Assembly (NCBI GenBank): GCA_034509425.1
Contig: JAVTVJ010000070.1
Span: forward strand, 4,960,001 to 5,024,000
DNA: 64,000 nt
Origin: Eopsaltria australis
Taxonomy: Eukaryota; Chordata; Aves; Passeriformes; Petroicidae
Reading direction: 5' to 3'
Every line of letters starts with the position of its first letter. Positions within the stretch are counted from its first letter, which is position 1. A program made the translations under genes and the position numbers. The notes beneath the pieces are model-generated. The model had not been told where the DNA came from. It worked only from the letters and a program-made list of their open reading frames with translations, and searched no databases. This document shows, in pieces, positions 36,734 through 45,433 of the stretch.

Positions 36734-36914
36734 AGTGAAGGTAGCCTTGGCCTCCTGTGACCACGATGCCAGATATTACAGAAGGGAGGACGATCTGTCG
36801 AATCCCCTCCAGGGAACCTCTACTATGTATGCCCAGGAAAGAAATGATAACCAGGGCTAGAGGGACCCTGCTTCTAGCCAGGAAGAGGCACGGGAAAACC
36901 AGGTCTTTTGGACA

Positions 36915-37437
36915 GTGTGGATCCGATGGCCTGGCACATCAGAACCACAAAAATATGAAGCGTTAGTTGATACTGGTGCGCAGTGTACCTTAATTCCATC
37001 GAGACATGTGGGGGCAGAACCTGTTTGTATTGCTGGGGTGACAGGGGGATCGCAACAATTAACTTTGTTGGAAGCCGCGGTGAGCCTGACCGGGAAAGAG
37101 TGGCAGAAACACCCCATTGTGACTGGTCCAGAGGCCCCGTGTATTCTAGGCATAGACTTCCTCCGGAATGGCCATTACAAAGACCCAAAGAGACTCAGGT
37201 GGGCTTTCGGAATAGCGGCTGTAGAGGCAGAGGGCATCAGGCAACTGAACACCTTGCCTGGACTATCGGAAAATCCAAATGCAGTGGGACTCCTGAGAGT
37301 AAAAGAGCAACAAGTGCCAACTGCCACCTCGACAGTGCACCGCCGGCAGTACCGGACCAATCGAGACGCCGTGATCCCAATCCACAAGATGATCCGCGAC
37401 CTAGAAAGCCAAGGAGTGGTCATTAAAACTCACTCAC
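36915..37437 (+). pseudogene. pol: ERVL-2 protease and RT N-terminus
   Basis: It holds DTGAQCTL (active site, near 36970), GVTGGSQ (flap region) and CILGIDFL, then continues without a gap into an RT N-terminal stretch (VHRRQYRTN near 37336, MIRDLESQGVV near 37390). It is open until the solo LTR at 37438. This copy shows that protease and RT share one frame in the family. Confidence 0.83.
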
Positions 37438-38010
37438 TGTTGCGGTGGTTCGGAACCAGAGGACTTCCGGACAGGTTCCACGGACAGAGGGTTTCCCCCC
37501 GGAGCTCCCAGGGGTAGCAGTTGGACCACCAATCCACGGACCCCAAGCTCCTGCTATTGGTTACTGGACTTGTCTGTTATGTATTCCCGCTCTGGGAAAT
37601 TCCCTGTCACTCCATAGTTCATTCGTTGTTCTCTCTGTTCCCCTCCCCTTCCTAAACCCCATTTGATCATGTACCCCAGCCCCTCCCCTGTATTGTCCCC
37701 TGCCCTCATCCTATTGGGTGTTGTTCCTCCCTTAAATACCGATGTAATAAGCTGCTCTTAGCTCTTGGTCCATGTGCTCCCTTTGGAGGCAATAAACCTA
37801 CCGAAATCACATACCAAGAGACCTCCTTCTCTGGTAGTTCTTTGCTGTTTCTCCACGCACCGGGGGCAACATCTCCCCGGACCGAACGCGGGCCAGCTGT
37901 GCTCATAGTCAGCACTCCGAGGGTGCCTTCCCGAGGGCGAACGGCATCCTAGGATAGGGCTAGGACTCCGCCGCCGGTACCAGGGTGGGACTGAAGCAGG
38001 GAACGCAACA
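37438..38010 (+). mobile_element. Solo LTR (573 bp, ERVK-like) in ERVL-2 pol
   Basis: The termini TGTTGCG and CGCAACA are a perfect 7-bp inverted repeat, and the 6-bp duplication ACTCAC flanks it (37432-37437 and 38011-38016). AATAAA near 37790 gives plus orientation. Its U5 is GC-rich. Pol homology resumes right after it. Confidence 0.92.
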
Positions 38011-38796
38011 ACTCACCCTTCAACAGCCCCATCTGGCCTGTGCGCAAGTCTGACGGGGAATGGAGATGGACTGTGGACTATCGTGGCTTGAATGAAGTGA
38101 CTCCACCATTGAGTGCTGCCATGCCAGACATGCTGGAGCTCCAGTACGAGCTGGAATCCAAGGCAGCAAAATGGTATGCCACCATTGACATTGCCAATGC
38201 ATTCTCCTCCATCCCTCTGGCAGCAGAGTGCAGGCCTCAGTCCGCCTTCACCTGGAGAGGTGTGCAATATACCTGGAATCGGCTACCCCAGGGGTGGAGG
38301 CACAGCCCCACGATCTGCCATGGACTGATCCAGGCTGCACTGGAAAAGGGTGAGGCTCCAGAGCATCTCCAATACATCGATGACATCATTGTGTGGGGGA
38401 ACACGGCAGGAGAGGTATTTGAGAAAGGAGAGAAGATCATCATAATCCTCCTAGAAGCCGGTTTTGCCATCAAGAAGAGCAAAGTCAAGGGACCTGCTCA
38501 AGAGATCCAGTTCCTAGGGGTAAAATGGCAAGATGGATGGCGCCAGATTCCCACGGAGGTCATCAATAAGATCACTGCGATGTCTCCGCCAACTAACAAA
38601 AAGGAAACGCAAGCTTTCCTAGGGGCCATAGGCTTTTGGAGGATGCACATTCCAGAGTACAGCCAGATTGTGAGCCCTCTCTACCTGGTTACCCGCAAGA
38701 AGAACGATTTCCACTGGGGCCCTGAACAGCAACAAGCGTTTGCCCAGATCAAGCAGGAGATTGCTCATGCAGTAGCGCTTGGCCCAGTAAGGACAG
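38011..38796 (+). pseudogene. pol: ERVL-2 reverse transcriptase, truncated
   Basis: The palm motifs are VDYRGLNEV, YATIDIANAF, LPQGWRHSPT, YIDDIIVWG and FLGVKWQDG, all in one frame from 38011 to 38796. The connection domain is then cut by the CCR-A LTR after ALGPVRT. The frame is free of stops, so this segment is much better preserved than ERVL-1. Confidence 0.88.
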
Positions 38797-39468
38797 TGTA
38801 AGAGTCTGGACAGAAATCCCTATCTGCCTCACGACCATCGACAGAAGCAGAGGCCGAAAACCCAGAGACCCTAAGAGGGGAAAAGGACTTTTGCACAATA
38901 GAAGTCCAGCCAGATCTTGATGGGGTGCCTGCCAGGTGCCCAGGTGTACTGCAGAGCTGTGCTGCTGAGCTGTGCTGCAGAGGCATGTTGGTACATGCCT
39001 GTGGGAACCGCATTCTCCCGGCTACCGGGATGGAAAGAACCGAACTATATGTCCGGTACAGCTGCACCTGTACTCTAAAACAATGGGCCTTACTCCCCAC
39101 CTGCTGGCTACTTGCCCCTCGTCTCTGGAGGGATTGCCTCATCTCTTGCTTACCTGCCCCCTGCTTTCGAAAAGACTATAAAGAGACTCTCAAAAGGTAC
39201 CCCTACGAGTACTCCCTACGGACGAGACGAATCCATCGGATCCGGACAACGAGGACTTCGTCGTGCCGTGGTAGCTATGCCCCCCCTTTCCTCTTTCTTT
39301 CTTTCTTCTCTCTCTCTCTCCTTTATCGCATAAGCGTGTTGTTGGCACTCAATAAAGTGCTTTTTGATTTTGATTTAAGCAAAAATACTTGTCCCTGTTT
39401 TCTTTTGCACTCTGAGATTCAAAGTAACGAACCATCACGACCCCCGCTCCTATGAGCGGATCGTGACA
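38797..39468 (+). repeat. 5' LTR of CCR-A
   Basis: It runs TGTAAGAG...GTGACA. AATAAA at 39351-39356 lies in the loop of a GCACT/AGTGC hairpin (39345-39360). The U5 end forms a hairpin from TCACGA (39435-39440) and TCGTGA (39461-39466), with inner CGCTC/GAGCG pairing. Confidence 0.9.
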
Positions 39469-39473
39469 TCAAT

Positions 39474-39491
39474 TGGCGTCACGGACAGGAT
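39474..39491 (+). other. Primer-binding site of CCR-A
   Basis: TGGCGTCACGGACAGGAT lies five bases after the LTR. The matching tRNA should end GTGACGCCA; I could not name it. CCR-B has one change (TGGCATCACGG). Confidence 0.7.
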
Positions 39492-39930
39492 TCTGAGGCA
39501 GAAGGGGCTGCAAGGTTTTGTGTAGTTTGTAACAGGGGAAGGACGTTTTGCTCCAGCCGCACCTAGCCCGACACTCCGAAAGGGTGAGCGGTGTCTAGAA
39601 AGCAAGGGGGCATCTCGAATTTCCCGCAAACTGCACATGCCTAGGTGAAAAGCACCCCTATACTCTGTTGAGGGTTCTGTCTTCAGAATTTCACAAAAGA
39701 ATCTCTTGGTGCAAAAGGGGGAGTGTTGTGTTTCTTTTAAGGTGGGTGTGTAAGGAGTTAGTCTACTGGGTGTTAGGAGAGGCAACGGATTGTAACTAAA
39801 CAGAGCCTCCAGTAGACTCAGTCTCTTCGCCACTTTAGGGAAGAGAAGGGGAACACAGCCCGGTTCTCGGGACTGTGGATGCAACTAAGTTTTACCTCCC
39901 TAAAGCGGTTTTCATTGTCCCTTCGAAAAC
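39492..39930 (+). promoter_or_regulatory. Structured leader of CCR-A
   Basis: This is the untranslated region between primer-binding site and the long ORF. A perfect 9-bp stem, GTCTACTGG at 39761-39769 with CCAGTAGAC at 39809-39817, encloses 39 nt, and both arms are conserved in CCR-B (53410-53418 and 53458-53466). A role in packaging or translation is only a guess. Confidence 0.5.
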
Positions 39931-42108
39931 ATGACCTCAAACACTAACACAAAACATACAGCTGCATTTTATGCTTTGTTAGCAAAACACAATGCCCGAC
40001 CCTCTTCAGGAGGGGAGGAGTGGGCACAAAACAACTGGTTTAATTTAGAAAATGTGATTGATAGAATTTACTCTTTACAGCGTGGGTCAAAATTCAGACT
40101 TGGCCGAGATAAAGCTGTAATTTGCTCTGTACTAGGAGCATGCCTTACATCGGCTATAGATCACCTCTTTAAGCAGTGCAGTGAACAGGAAACAATAATA
40201 GACTCCCTGCAAAACTTAGTAGAAATTTTACAGAAACAATTAGAGGAAAAAGAGAATTATATTCTCTTGTTACAAGATCTTTTGAGAGAAAAATGTCCGA
40301 AAGACTCAAGGAACACCGATCCACCACAAGACACAAAGGAAAAGGAATCACTTTACCCCCACAAAGAATTAAAGCAAGTAAAAAATTGTGGGGAAAACTG
40401 CTGTCCTCCTATGACACCTTTAACTGAACAGGAGGCCAGTGGATACTGGGGACATGATGTTTTCTTAACAACAGGAGACAAACATAACACCTCGTCCCCA
40501 ACTCAGCATGCAACTTTCCAAGCTGGGGGACTCAATCCTCCAGAAAGCGGAGACCCTTTAGCTATTGTTAGTACCCCTGATCAACTTCTAGAAAGCGTTC
40601 ACAAAGCTGCTTGTCTGCAAATGATACATGAAAAGAAGTTGATTCCTGAATATGAATCCCCTGTGCAACTGCCTGTGAAACCTGAAATGAAGACCCCTTT
40701 AATTCGGGGTCCCCCAGAATCACTCAAACCCACAGCAATTGTCTTACAGAAAACCATAGCAGTTGTGGGTCCCGTAGAGCAACTAGAAAAATTCCTTGAA
40801 AACCCAACAGATCGAACCGGATCTACTGATCCTGGGAATGCCCCAAATTCTACACCTTCTCAGCCGTTGGGTTCACACTTGAATTCACCTGCCAGTGATC
40901 GCAAAGTTTATACATGTTGTGAGGCTGCAGAAGATCTGATTAATTACAATAGAAAACGTGGACCTGTAAAAACCCCACAAGAGAAATCAGAGAAAACACT
41001 GGCTAGCAGGGACATTGGGGTCCCTCATAGTGAAAACCCAGAAAATAGTGGACCCCCCTTGCTTTCTCAAAGTCTGGGCAGTGAGCCTAAGCAACCTTTC
41101 CTTCAAAGTCCAGGCAACGAGCCAAAACAACTTTGTCCTCAAAACCAGGTAAACTGGTTTTTGGGAATTTGGTGGAAGGATATCCCACCTGAAACCTTAA
41201 CCTTTTTTGATCAGATTAAAATGCCTGAATCTAGGAAAGATCTCCAACATGCTTTAGGGTTATTGGTGTTCTGGAGAAAACGCATCCCTGATTTTTCCAT
41301 AATTGTCAGACCTCTTTATAAATTGCTGAGAAAAGGGGTGAAATGGGAATGGGATACTTCTCAAGAAGCAGCCTTACGATTGCTGATTTTCGAAGCAACA
41401 GCTCACCAAGCCCTAGGCCCTGTTCACCCTACAGATCCTTTCCAAGTGGAATGGGGGTTTGCTTCCTCAGGGCTGTCAGTTCACATCTGGCAGCGGGGCC
41501 CTGAGGGCCCAACAAGGCCTGTTGGTATTTATTCCTATGGCTTCAGAGATGCTGAAAAAAGACACACTATCTGGGAAAAGGGGCTGTTTGTGGTCAGCTT
41601 AGCTCTGATAGGAGTGGAGAAAATCGCACGACAACAACCAATTGTTTTGAGTTGCCCTTTCAAAGTTATTAGGGCAGTTCCCACCGGGATCCCCCAACCT
41701 GACGGGGTGGTCCAGAGGGCCTTAGTTAGAAAGTGGGATGCTCAGATTGAACACTATTGTAACAGTTTCTCAATAACTGAAGGAGCTGTGAAAAACCTGG
41801 CAATACAAGAAGGCTTCAGTAGTAGCCAAGACAAACCTGCCTCAGTTATTAAGGTAGCCCTCCACACTTCCTCCGGTGAAACAGAGGGGGAAGGCAGTGC
41901 CCAAGTTGGCGAGCTGGTAGCTGTTTGTTGTGTTCTCCAACATGAAGTACAGAATATTTTTCTTGTTTGTATCTATACTTATTTCTATGCTGTGTTTCAG
42001 GAATGGACTGAGTGGCTTTCTTTTTGGCAGCAAAAGGCATGGACAGCCTCTGATGCCCTAGGAAAGGAGCATCGGACAAATACACGCTGGATAATTCCAC
42101 CATTTTAA
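39931..42108 (+). CDS. CCR-A long ORF: N-terminal domain, coiled coil, RT-connection/RNase-H-like tail
   Basis: The 725-aa ORF starts at the first ATG after the leader and has no breaks. Residues 1-80 form a compact domain of unknown type. Residues 84-121 are a strong coiled coil (heptads of I/L with Q/E). Residues 125-400 are Pro/Glu/Ser-rich linker with a 12-residue repeat built on GSEPKQP (two copies here, three in CCR-B). From about 405 (FLGIWW) to 640 it resembles the RT thumb and connection of the ERVL elements in this window (FWRK-IP-FS-IV-PLY, then ALGP). From about 650 it resembles RNase H (AQVGELVAV), but the usual TDS Asp site reads YTY. Chicken ENS-1/ERNI is a possible relative; this comes from memory and is not tested. 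Confidence 0.75.
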   Translation: MTSNTNTKHTAAFYALLAKHNARPSSGGEEWAQNNWFNLENVIDRIYSLQRGSKFRLGRDKAVICSVLGACLTSAIDHLFKQCSEQETIIDSLQNLVEILQKQLEEKENYILLLQDLLREKCPKDSRNTDPPQDTKEKESLYPHKELKQVKNCGENCCPPMTPLTEQEASGYWGHDVFLTTGDKHNTSSPTQHATFQAGGLNPPESGDPLAIVSTPDQLLESVHKAACLQMIHEKKLIPEYESPVQLPVKPEMKTPLIRGPPESLKPTAIVLQKTIAVVGPVEQLEKFLENPTDRTGSTDPGNAPNSTPSQPLGSHLNSPASDRKVYTCCEAAEDLINYNRKRGPVKTPQEKSEKTLASRDIGVPHSENPENSGPPLLSQSLGSEPKQPFLQSPGNEPKQLCPQNQVNWFLGIWWKDIPPETLTFFDQIKMPESRKDLQHALGLLVFWRKRIPDFSIIVRPLYKLLRKGVKWEWDTSQEAALRLLIFEATAHQALGPVHPTDPFQVEWGFASSGLSVHIWQRGPEGPTRPVGIYSYGFRDAEKRHTIWEKGLFVVSLALIGVEKIARQQPIVLSCPFKVIRAVPTGIPQPDGVVQRALVRKWDAQIEHYCNSFSITEGAVKNLAIQEGFSSSQDKPASVIKVALHTSSGETEGEGSAQVGELVAVCCVLQHEVQNIFLVCIYTYFYAVFQEWTEWLSFWQQKAWTASDALGKEHRTNTRWIIPPF

Positions 42109-42579
42109 CCTTTTCTGCCCCTTGGTGGCAGGCTCTGTTGTGTTTACTTTTCACAGGGGAACTCCGAGGGACATGAAGAATTTATAGATTTAAAATAAAT
42201 GCCATAGCAAAGCCCATACTGAGTGCAGTAGCTACATATTATGGTATAAGCACCCCCCTTGTGCTGGATGACAAGAATAATGCTTTTTCCCTCCCTTTAT
42301 GGTAACATGAGGTGATGATTGCTGAACTTTTTGTTAAACTTAGCTGTTGTACAATTTTCCTATAAAATTATGTGTGGTAAAAACAATACAAGATACTGGG
42401 GGGGAGGGACTTGATGTTGTAATACCTATCACCCAACCATCGGTTATGCTAAGCCTGAAAATTTTTGAAATTGGACCAAATATAATCAGGACCAGGTATG
42501 GTCTCTCAAACAAGTTAAATTGCTAATGCACAGAAATTCAGCCAACTTGTTCATCTTTTAACACAAAGAGACATAACCG

Positions 42580-43651
42580 GTGTTGTGGGAACAGGATTGG
42601 GAATCTTGAATAGCATTGATTCAGAAGTACTAAAGAATAAATTGGCTGTCACAATTAGAGATTTAACCAAATTACAACGACCACTGCAGTCATCATTAAC
42701 CCACCAGTGGTTGTTATCAAACATATTAACTCAGTGAATGTTAACCGTATGTAATGCTTCAGTGCATTCAATATTCCCTATCATTGCATTGGGGCTGAAT
42801 TGGGGTGGAACTATTCTTTATCCTTTTGAGCATAAGCAATGGACCTGTCAAATTGATAAGAAATGGCAAACCGTGGATTTAGAAACTTGTGTTGTCCGGG
42901 AACAACTAGGGTTCATCTGTGAAAGTAATGCAATCAGAGCTCAGGACATTTGCTTAGACACGGAGCAGAATATCTGTCATTTTGAAATTCATCTTAAAGA
43001 GAATCCTGAAACAGTGCTTGTGTATATAGGCAATGGATGTGCATGCTTGAGAACTGCTTGTGATCAAATAGTTGTAGAAAATTTGGTGATGGACACTAAA
43101 AATCATTCGAATTTTTGTGTTTGTAATTTTACTAAAATCATAGGATGTGATTTTTCTTATTCAGCTCCAGTTACTTCTTATCACCTTTTGCAATCCAATT
43201 ACTCGCTGATACACCAAGTTGTGCCTACCCGCATTGGGATGAACCTTACCTTGGTAAAGCAATTGTTGCTTCATCAGGATTTAATCGAAATTTTGGAAAA
43301 GATCAAAAGAACGGACAGAAAACCTTGGTAACTGTTCATCACAATGTAAACAAAATACATCGTGTTCTGGAAAGGGTAAGAAAGGATGCTGACCACAGTT
43401 GGTGGGATACCCTTTTTGGGTGGTCACCTACTGCCACAGGGGTCCTGAATAAATTGTGTCATCCCATCATTGTTCTCTTGATTTTAGTTTTAGTAGGTTT
43501 TGTCTTATCGGCAATTTTGTATATCCTGAACTGGAGAATGATGAAACGAGTAGCATACTTGACATCCATAATGAATATGCATAATCTGGTTGATGTTTCA
43601 TCCTCTGTGGACACCCCTGACATTATTGATGCAAGGCGAGCTAAGGTGTAA
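42580..43651 (+). pseudogene. env: CCR-A env, TM part, frameshifted
   Basis: Homology starts near 42580 with a Gly-rich fusion-peptide-like stretch and a leucine-rich heptad region, and meets a TGA at 42735-42737. The frame reopens at the ATG at 42738 and runs to 43331. A single-base loss relative to CCR-B near 43305 shifts it, and the last part (43325-43651) is in another frame. That part holds WWDTLFGW and a 25-residue membrane anchor (near 43460-43540). No surface subunit is present upstream. The TGA is shared with CCR-B, so it predates the split of the copies. Confidence 0.72.
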
Positions 43652-44050
43652 TAAGAAATTGGATAAATACTTTACTGTTTATTGTAATTTAATCAATTAT
43701 TAATGAAATTTTAAGGTATTTTTATTGTTTGTGATTTAATCAATTAATGTAATTTTAAGGTGTAACAATGTATTAATGTAATCCTAGAGTATAATGATTT
43801 GAATAATTATTAATGAAATTTTATTATAATAAGGCAATTGTTGTTCTGTTGATTAATATGATTTTAAGTTACAATAAGAAATTAAACTGCTTTATTTGAA
43901 TAATTATTAATGAAATTTTACTATAATAAGACAATTGTTGCCCTGTTGAAATTTAAACAAAATTTTATGTGATTAAAATTGCTTATTCTTTTGCTTTCTT
44001 TTCCCTTTTTCTTTTCCCTTCTCTCTTTCTCTGTTGTCTCTGTTTTCCGG
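43652..44050. repeat. AT-rich repeat block and pyrimidine tract of CCR-A
   Basis: Between env and the 3' LTR a degenerate repeat around ATTATTAATGAAATTTTA occurs about four times (43685-43925). It is followed by a C/T tract of about 60 nt (43988-44045). CCR-B has the same block at 49190-49480. Confidence 0.75.
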
Positions 44051-44053
44051 GGT

Positions 44054-44317
44054 ATGCTACTGGCACGGACGAGTCCTGAAGACATCGTGACAACACTACA
44101 GAGTCCTGAAGACATCGTGACAACACTACAGACTCCAGAAGGCATCGTGACAACGCTACAGGTTCCTGACGACGATCGTGAGCCACGGGGTGGTGTAAGA
44201 GTCTGGACGGAAATCCCTATCTGCCTCATGACCATCGACAGAAGCAGAGGCCGAAAACCCAGAGACCCTAAGAGGGAAAAAGGACTTTTGCACAATAGAA
44301 GTCCAGTCAGATCTTGA
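44054..44317 (+). CDS. Putative small ORF with decapeptide repeat, runs into U3
   Basis: From the ATG at 44054 an 87-residue frame contains three decapeptides ([S/T]PE[D/G]IVTTLQ) encoded by the 30-bp tandem repeat, then crosses into the LTR and stops at 44315-44317. CCR-B (49121-48906, minus) keeps the same frame with two decapeptides. There is no recognised product, and it may be fortuitous because the repeat length is a multiple of three. Confidence 0.3.
   Translation: MLLARTSPEDIVTTLQSPEDIVTTLQTPEGIVTTLQVPDDDREPRGGVRVWTEIPICLMTIDRSRGRKPRDPKREKGLLHNRSPVRS
44077..44182 (+). repeat. 30-bp tandem repeat next to the CCR-A 3' LTR
   Basis: ATCGTGACA occurs at 44084, 44114 and 44144, and a partial ATCGTGA at 44175. 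The same string ends the LTR itself (39460-39468 and 44859-44867). CCR-B has two full units. Confidence 0.88.
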
Positions 44318-44867
44318 TGGGGTGCCTGCCAGGTGCCCAGGTGCACAGCAGAGCTGTGCTGCTGAGCTGTGCTGCAGAGGCGTGTTGGGACATGCCTGTG
44401 GGACCCGCATTCTCCCGGCTACCGGGATGGAAAGAACCGAACTATATGTCCTGTACAGCTGCACCTGTACTCTAAAACAATGGGCCTTACTCCCCACCTG
44501 CTGGCTACTTGCCCCTCGTCTCTGGAGGGATTGCCTCATCTCTTGCTTACCTGCCCCCCCGCTTTCGAAAAGACTATAAAGAGACTCTCAAAAAGTACCC
44601 CTACGAGATCTCCCTACGGACGAGACGGAATCCATCGGATCCGGACAACGAGGACTTCGTCGTGCCGTGGTAGCTATGCCCCCCCTTTCCTCTCTCTTTC
44701 TTTCTTCTCTCTCTCTCTCCTCTATCGCATAAGCGTGTTGTTGGCACTCAATAAAGTGCTTTTTGATTTTGATTTAAGCAAAAATACTTGTCCCTGTTTT
44801 CTTTTGCACTCTGAGATTCAAAGTAACGAACCATCACGACCCCCGCTCCTACGAGCGGATCGTGACA
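44194..44867 (+). repeat. 3' LTR of CCR-A
   Basis: 674 bp, same ends and subfamily as 38797-39468, with about 20 differences by eye. No standard polypurine tract precedes it; the adjoining sequence reads AGCCACGGGGTGG. Confidence 0.9.
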
Positions 44868-45433
44868 CCCTCCTGACGCTACCATCTGCGGAGGTGCCTT
44901 CAGATGGGTATGCCACCATCAGGCAACAACCAGAGGAGAGCTTTGTTAAGTTTGTAGGCCGAGTGTGGATGGCTCTCGAGAAACAGGAAGAAGACCCCTC
45001 AAACCAAGCAAAGCTCCTCCGGTCAGTGGCATACGCCAATGCCAACGCTGCCTGCAAGGCAGTCCTAAAAACCCTCCCCAAATTGCCTCGGCCCACCTTA
45101 GAGGTAATGTTAGAAGCGTGCGCCGAGATCACCCCCGAGCCATCAGTAGCACCCCCTCCTCCAGGCCGCGGACCCCAACAGCAAAGGAGGTATGTGGCAG
45201 CAGCGGGGGCTGCCACCCCTGAAATGGACAATAACCGAACTGGACATAACAAGTGTTATAACTGCGGACAGGGTGGGCACATCGCACGCTTTTGTCCAAA
45301 GCCCCGGAGAAATAACACCTCTTGTTCTAAGCCTCCCACAGGTCCCGGAGCGGTGCTCTGCCCGTGTTGCCGCCAGCACCAGGGAAACGGGCAGAAGAGC
45401 GCAGTACAGCGCTGCGCTGTGACACCAAATTAA
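44868..45433 (+). pseudogene. gag: ERVK gag: capsid C-terminus and nucleocapsid
   Basis: The frame enters from the CCR-A LTR and is open to TAA at 45431-45433. The capsid C-terminal domain is recognisable by ESFVKFVGRVW (major-homology-like, near 44940) and KLLRSVAYANANAACKAVL (near 45010). NC has one clear zinc knuckle, CYNCGQGGHIARFC (Cx2Cx4Hx4C, near 45257), and a Cys-rich CPCC stretch near 45360. The N-terminal half of Gag is missing because of the junction with CCR-A. Confidence 0.88.

Larger units (their letters stand above)
33726..38796 (+). mobile_element. ERVL-2: 5' portion of a second class III-like provirus
   Basis: It has a 1122-bp 5' LTR, a Lys-type primer-binding site, gag, protease and RT collinear with ERVL-1. 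It stops abruptly at 38796 in the RT connection, where the CCR-A 5' LTR begins. RNase H, integrase and 3' LTR are absent from the rest of the window. A solo LTR (37438-38010) interrupts the protease-RT junction. Confidence 0.85.
38797..44867 (+). mobile_element. CCR-A: coiled-coil/RNase-H-like LTR element, plus orientation
   Basis: LTRs of 672 and 674 bp (about 3% different by eye) enclose a primer-binding site, a structured leader, one 725-aa ORF, an env TM region, an AT-rich repeat block and a 30-bp tandem repeat. CCR-B at 48361-54413 is collinear in inverted orientation. No gag, protease, RT palm or integrase is present, so it must be mobilised in trans. The 5 bp on either side (GACAG at 38792-38796, CCCTC at 44868-44872) do not match. 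The left flank is ERVL-2 and the right flank is ERVK gag. Confidence 0.88.

Noticed and set aside
44077..44182. CRISPR-like direct repeats in CCR-A
   Set aside because: Units are adjacent, diverge in step with the LTR and have no unique spacers.
44369..44867. Apparent N-terminal extension of the ERVK gag frame
   Set aside because: This part lies inside the CCR-A LTR; only the sequence from 44868 is gag.
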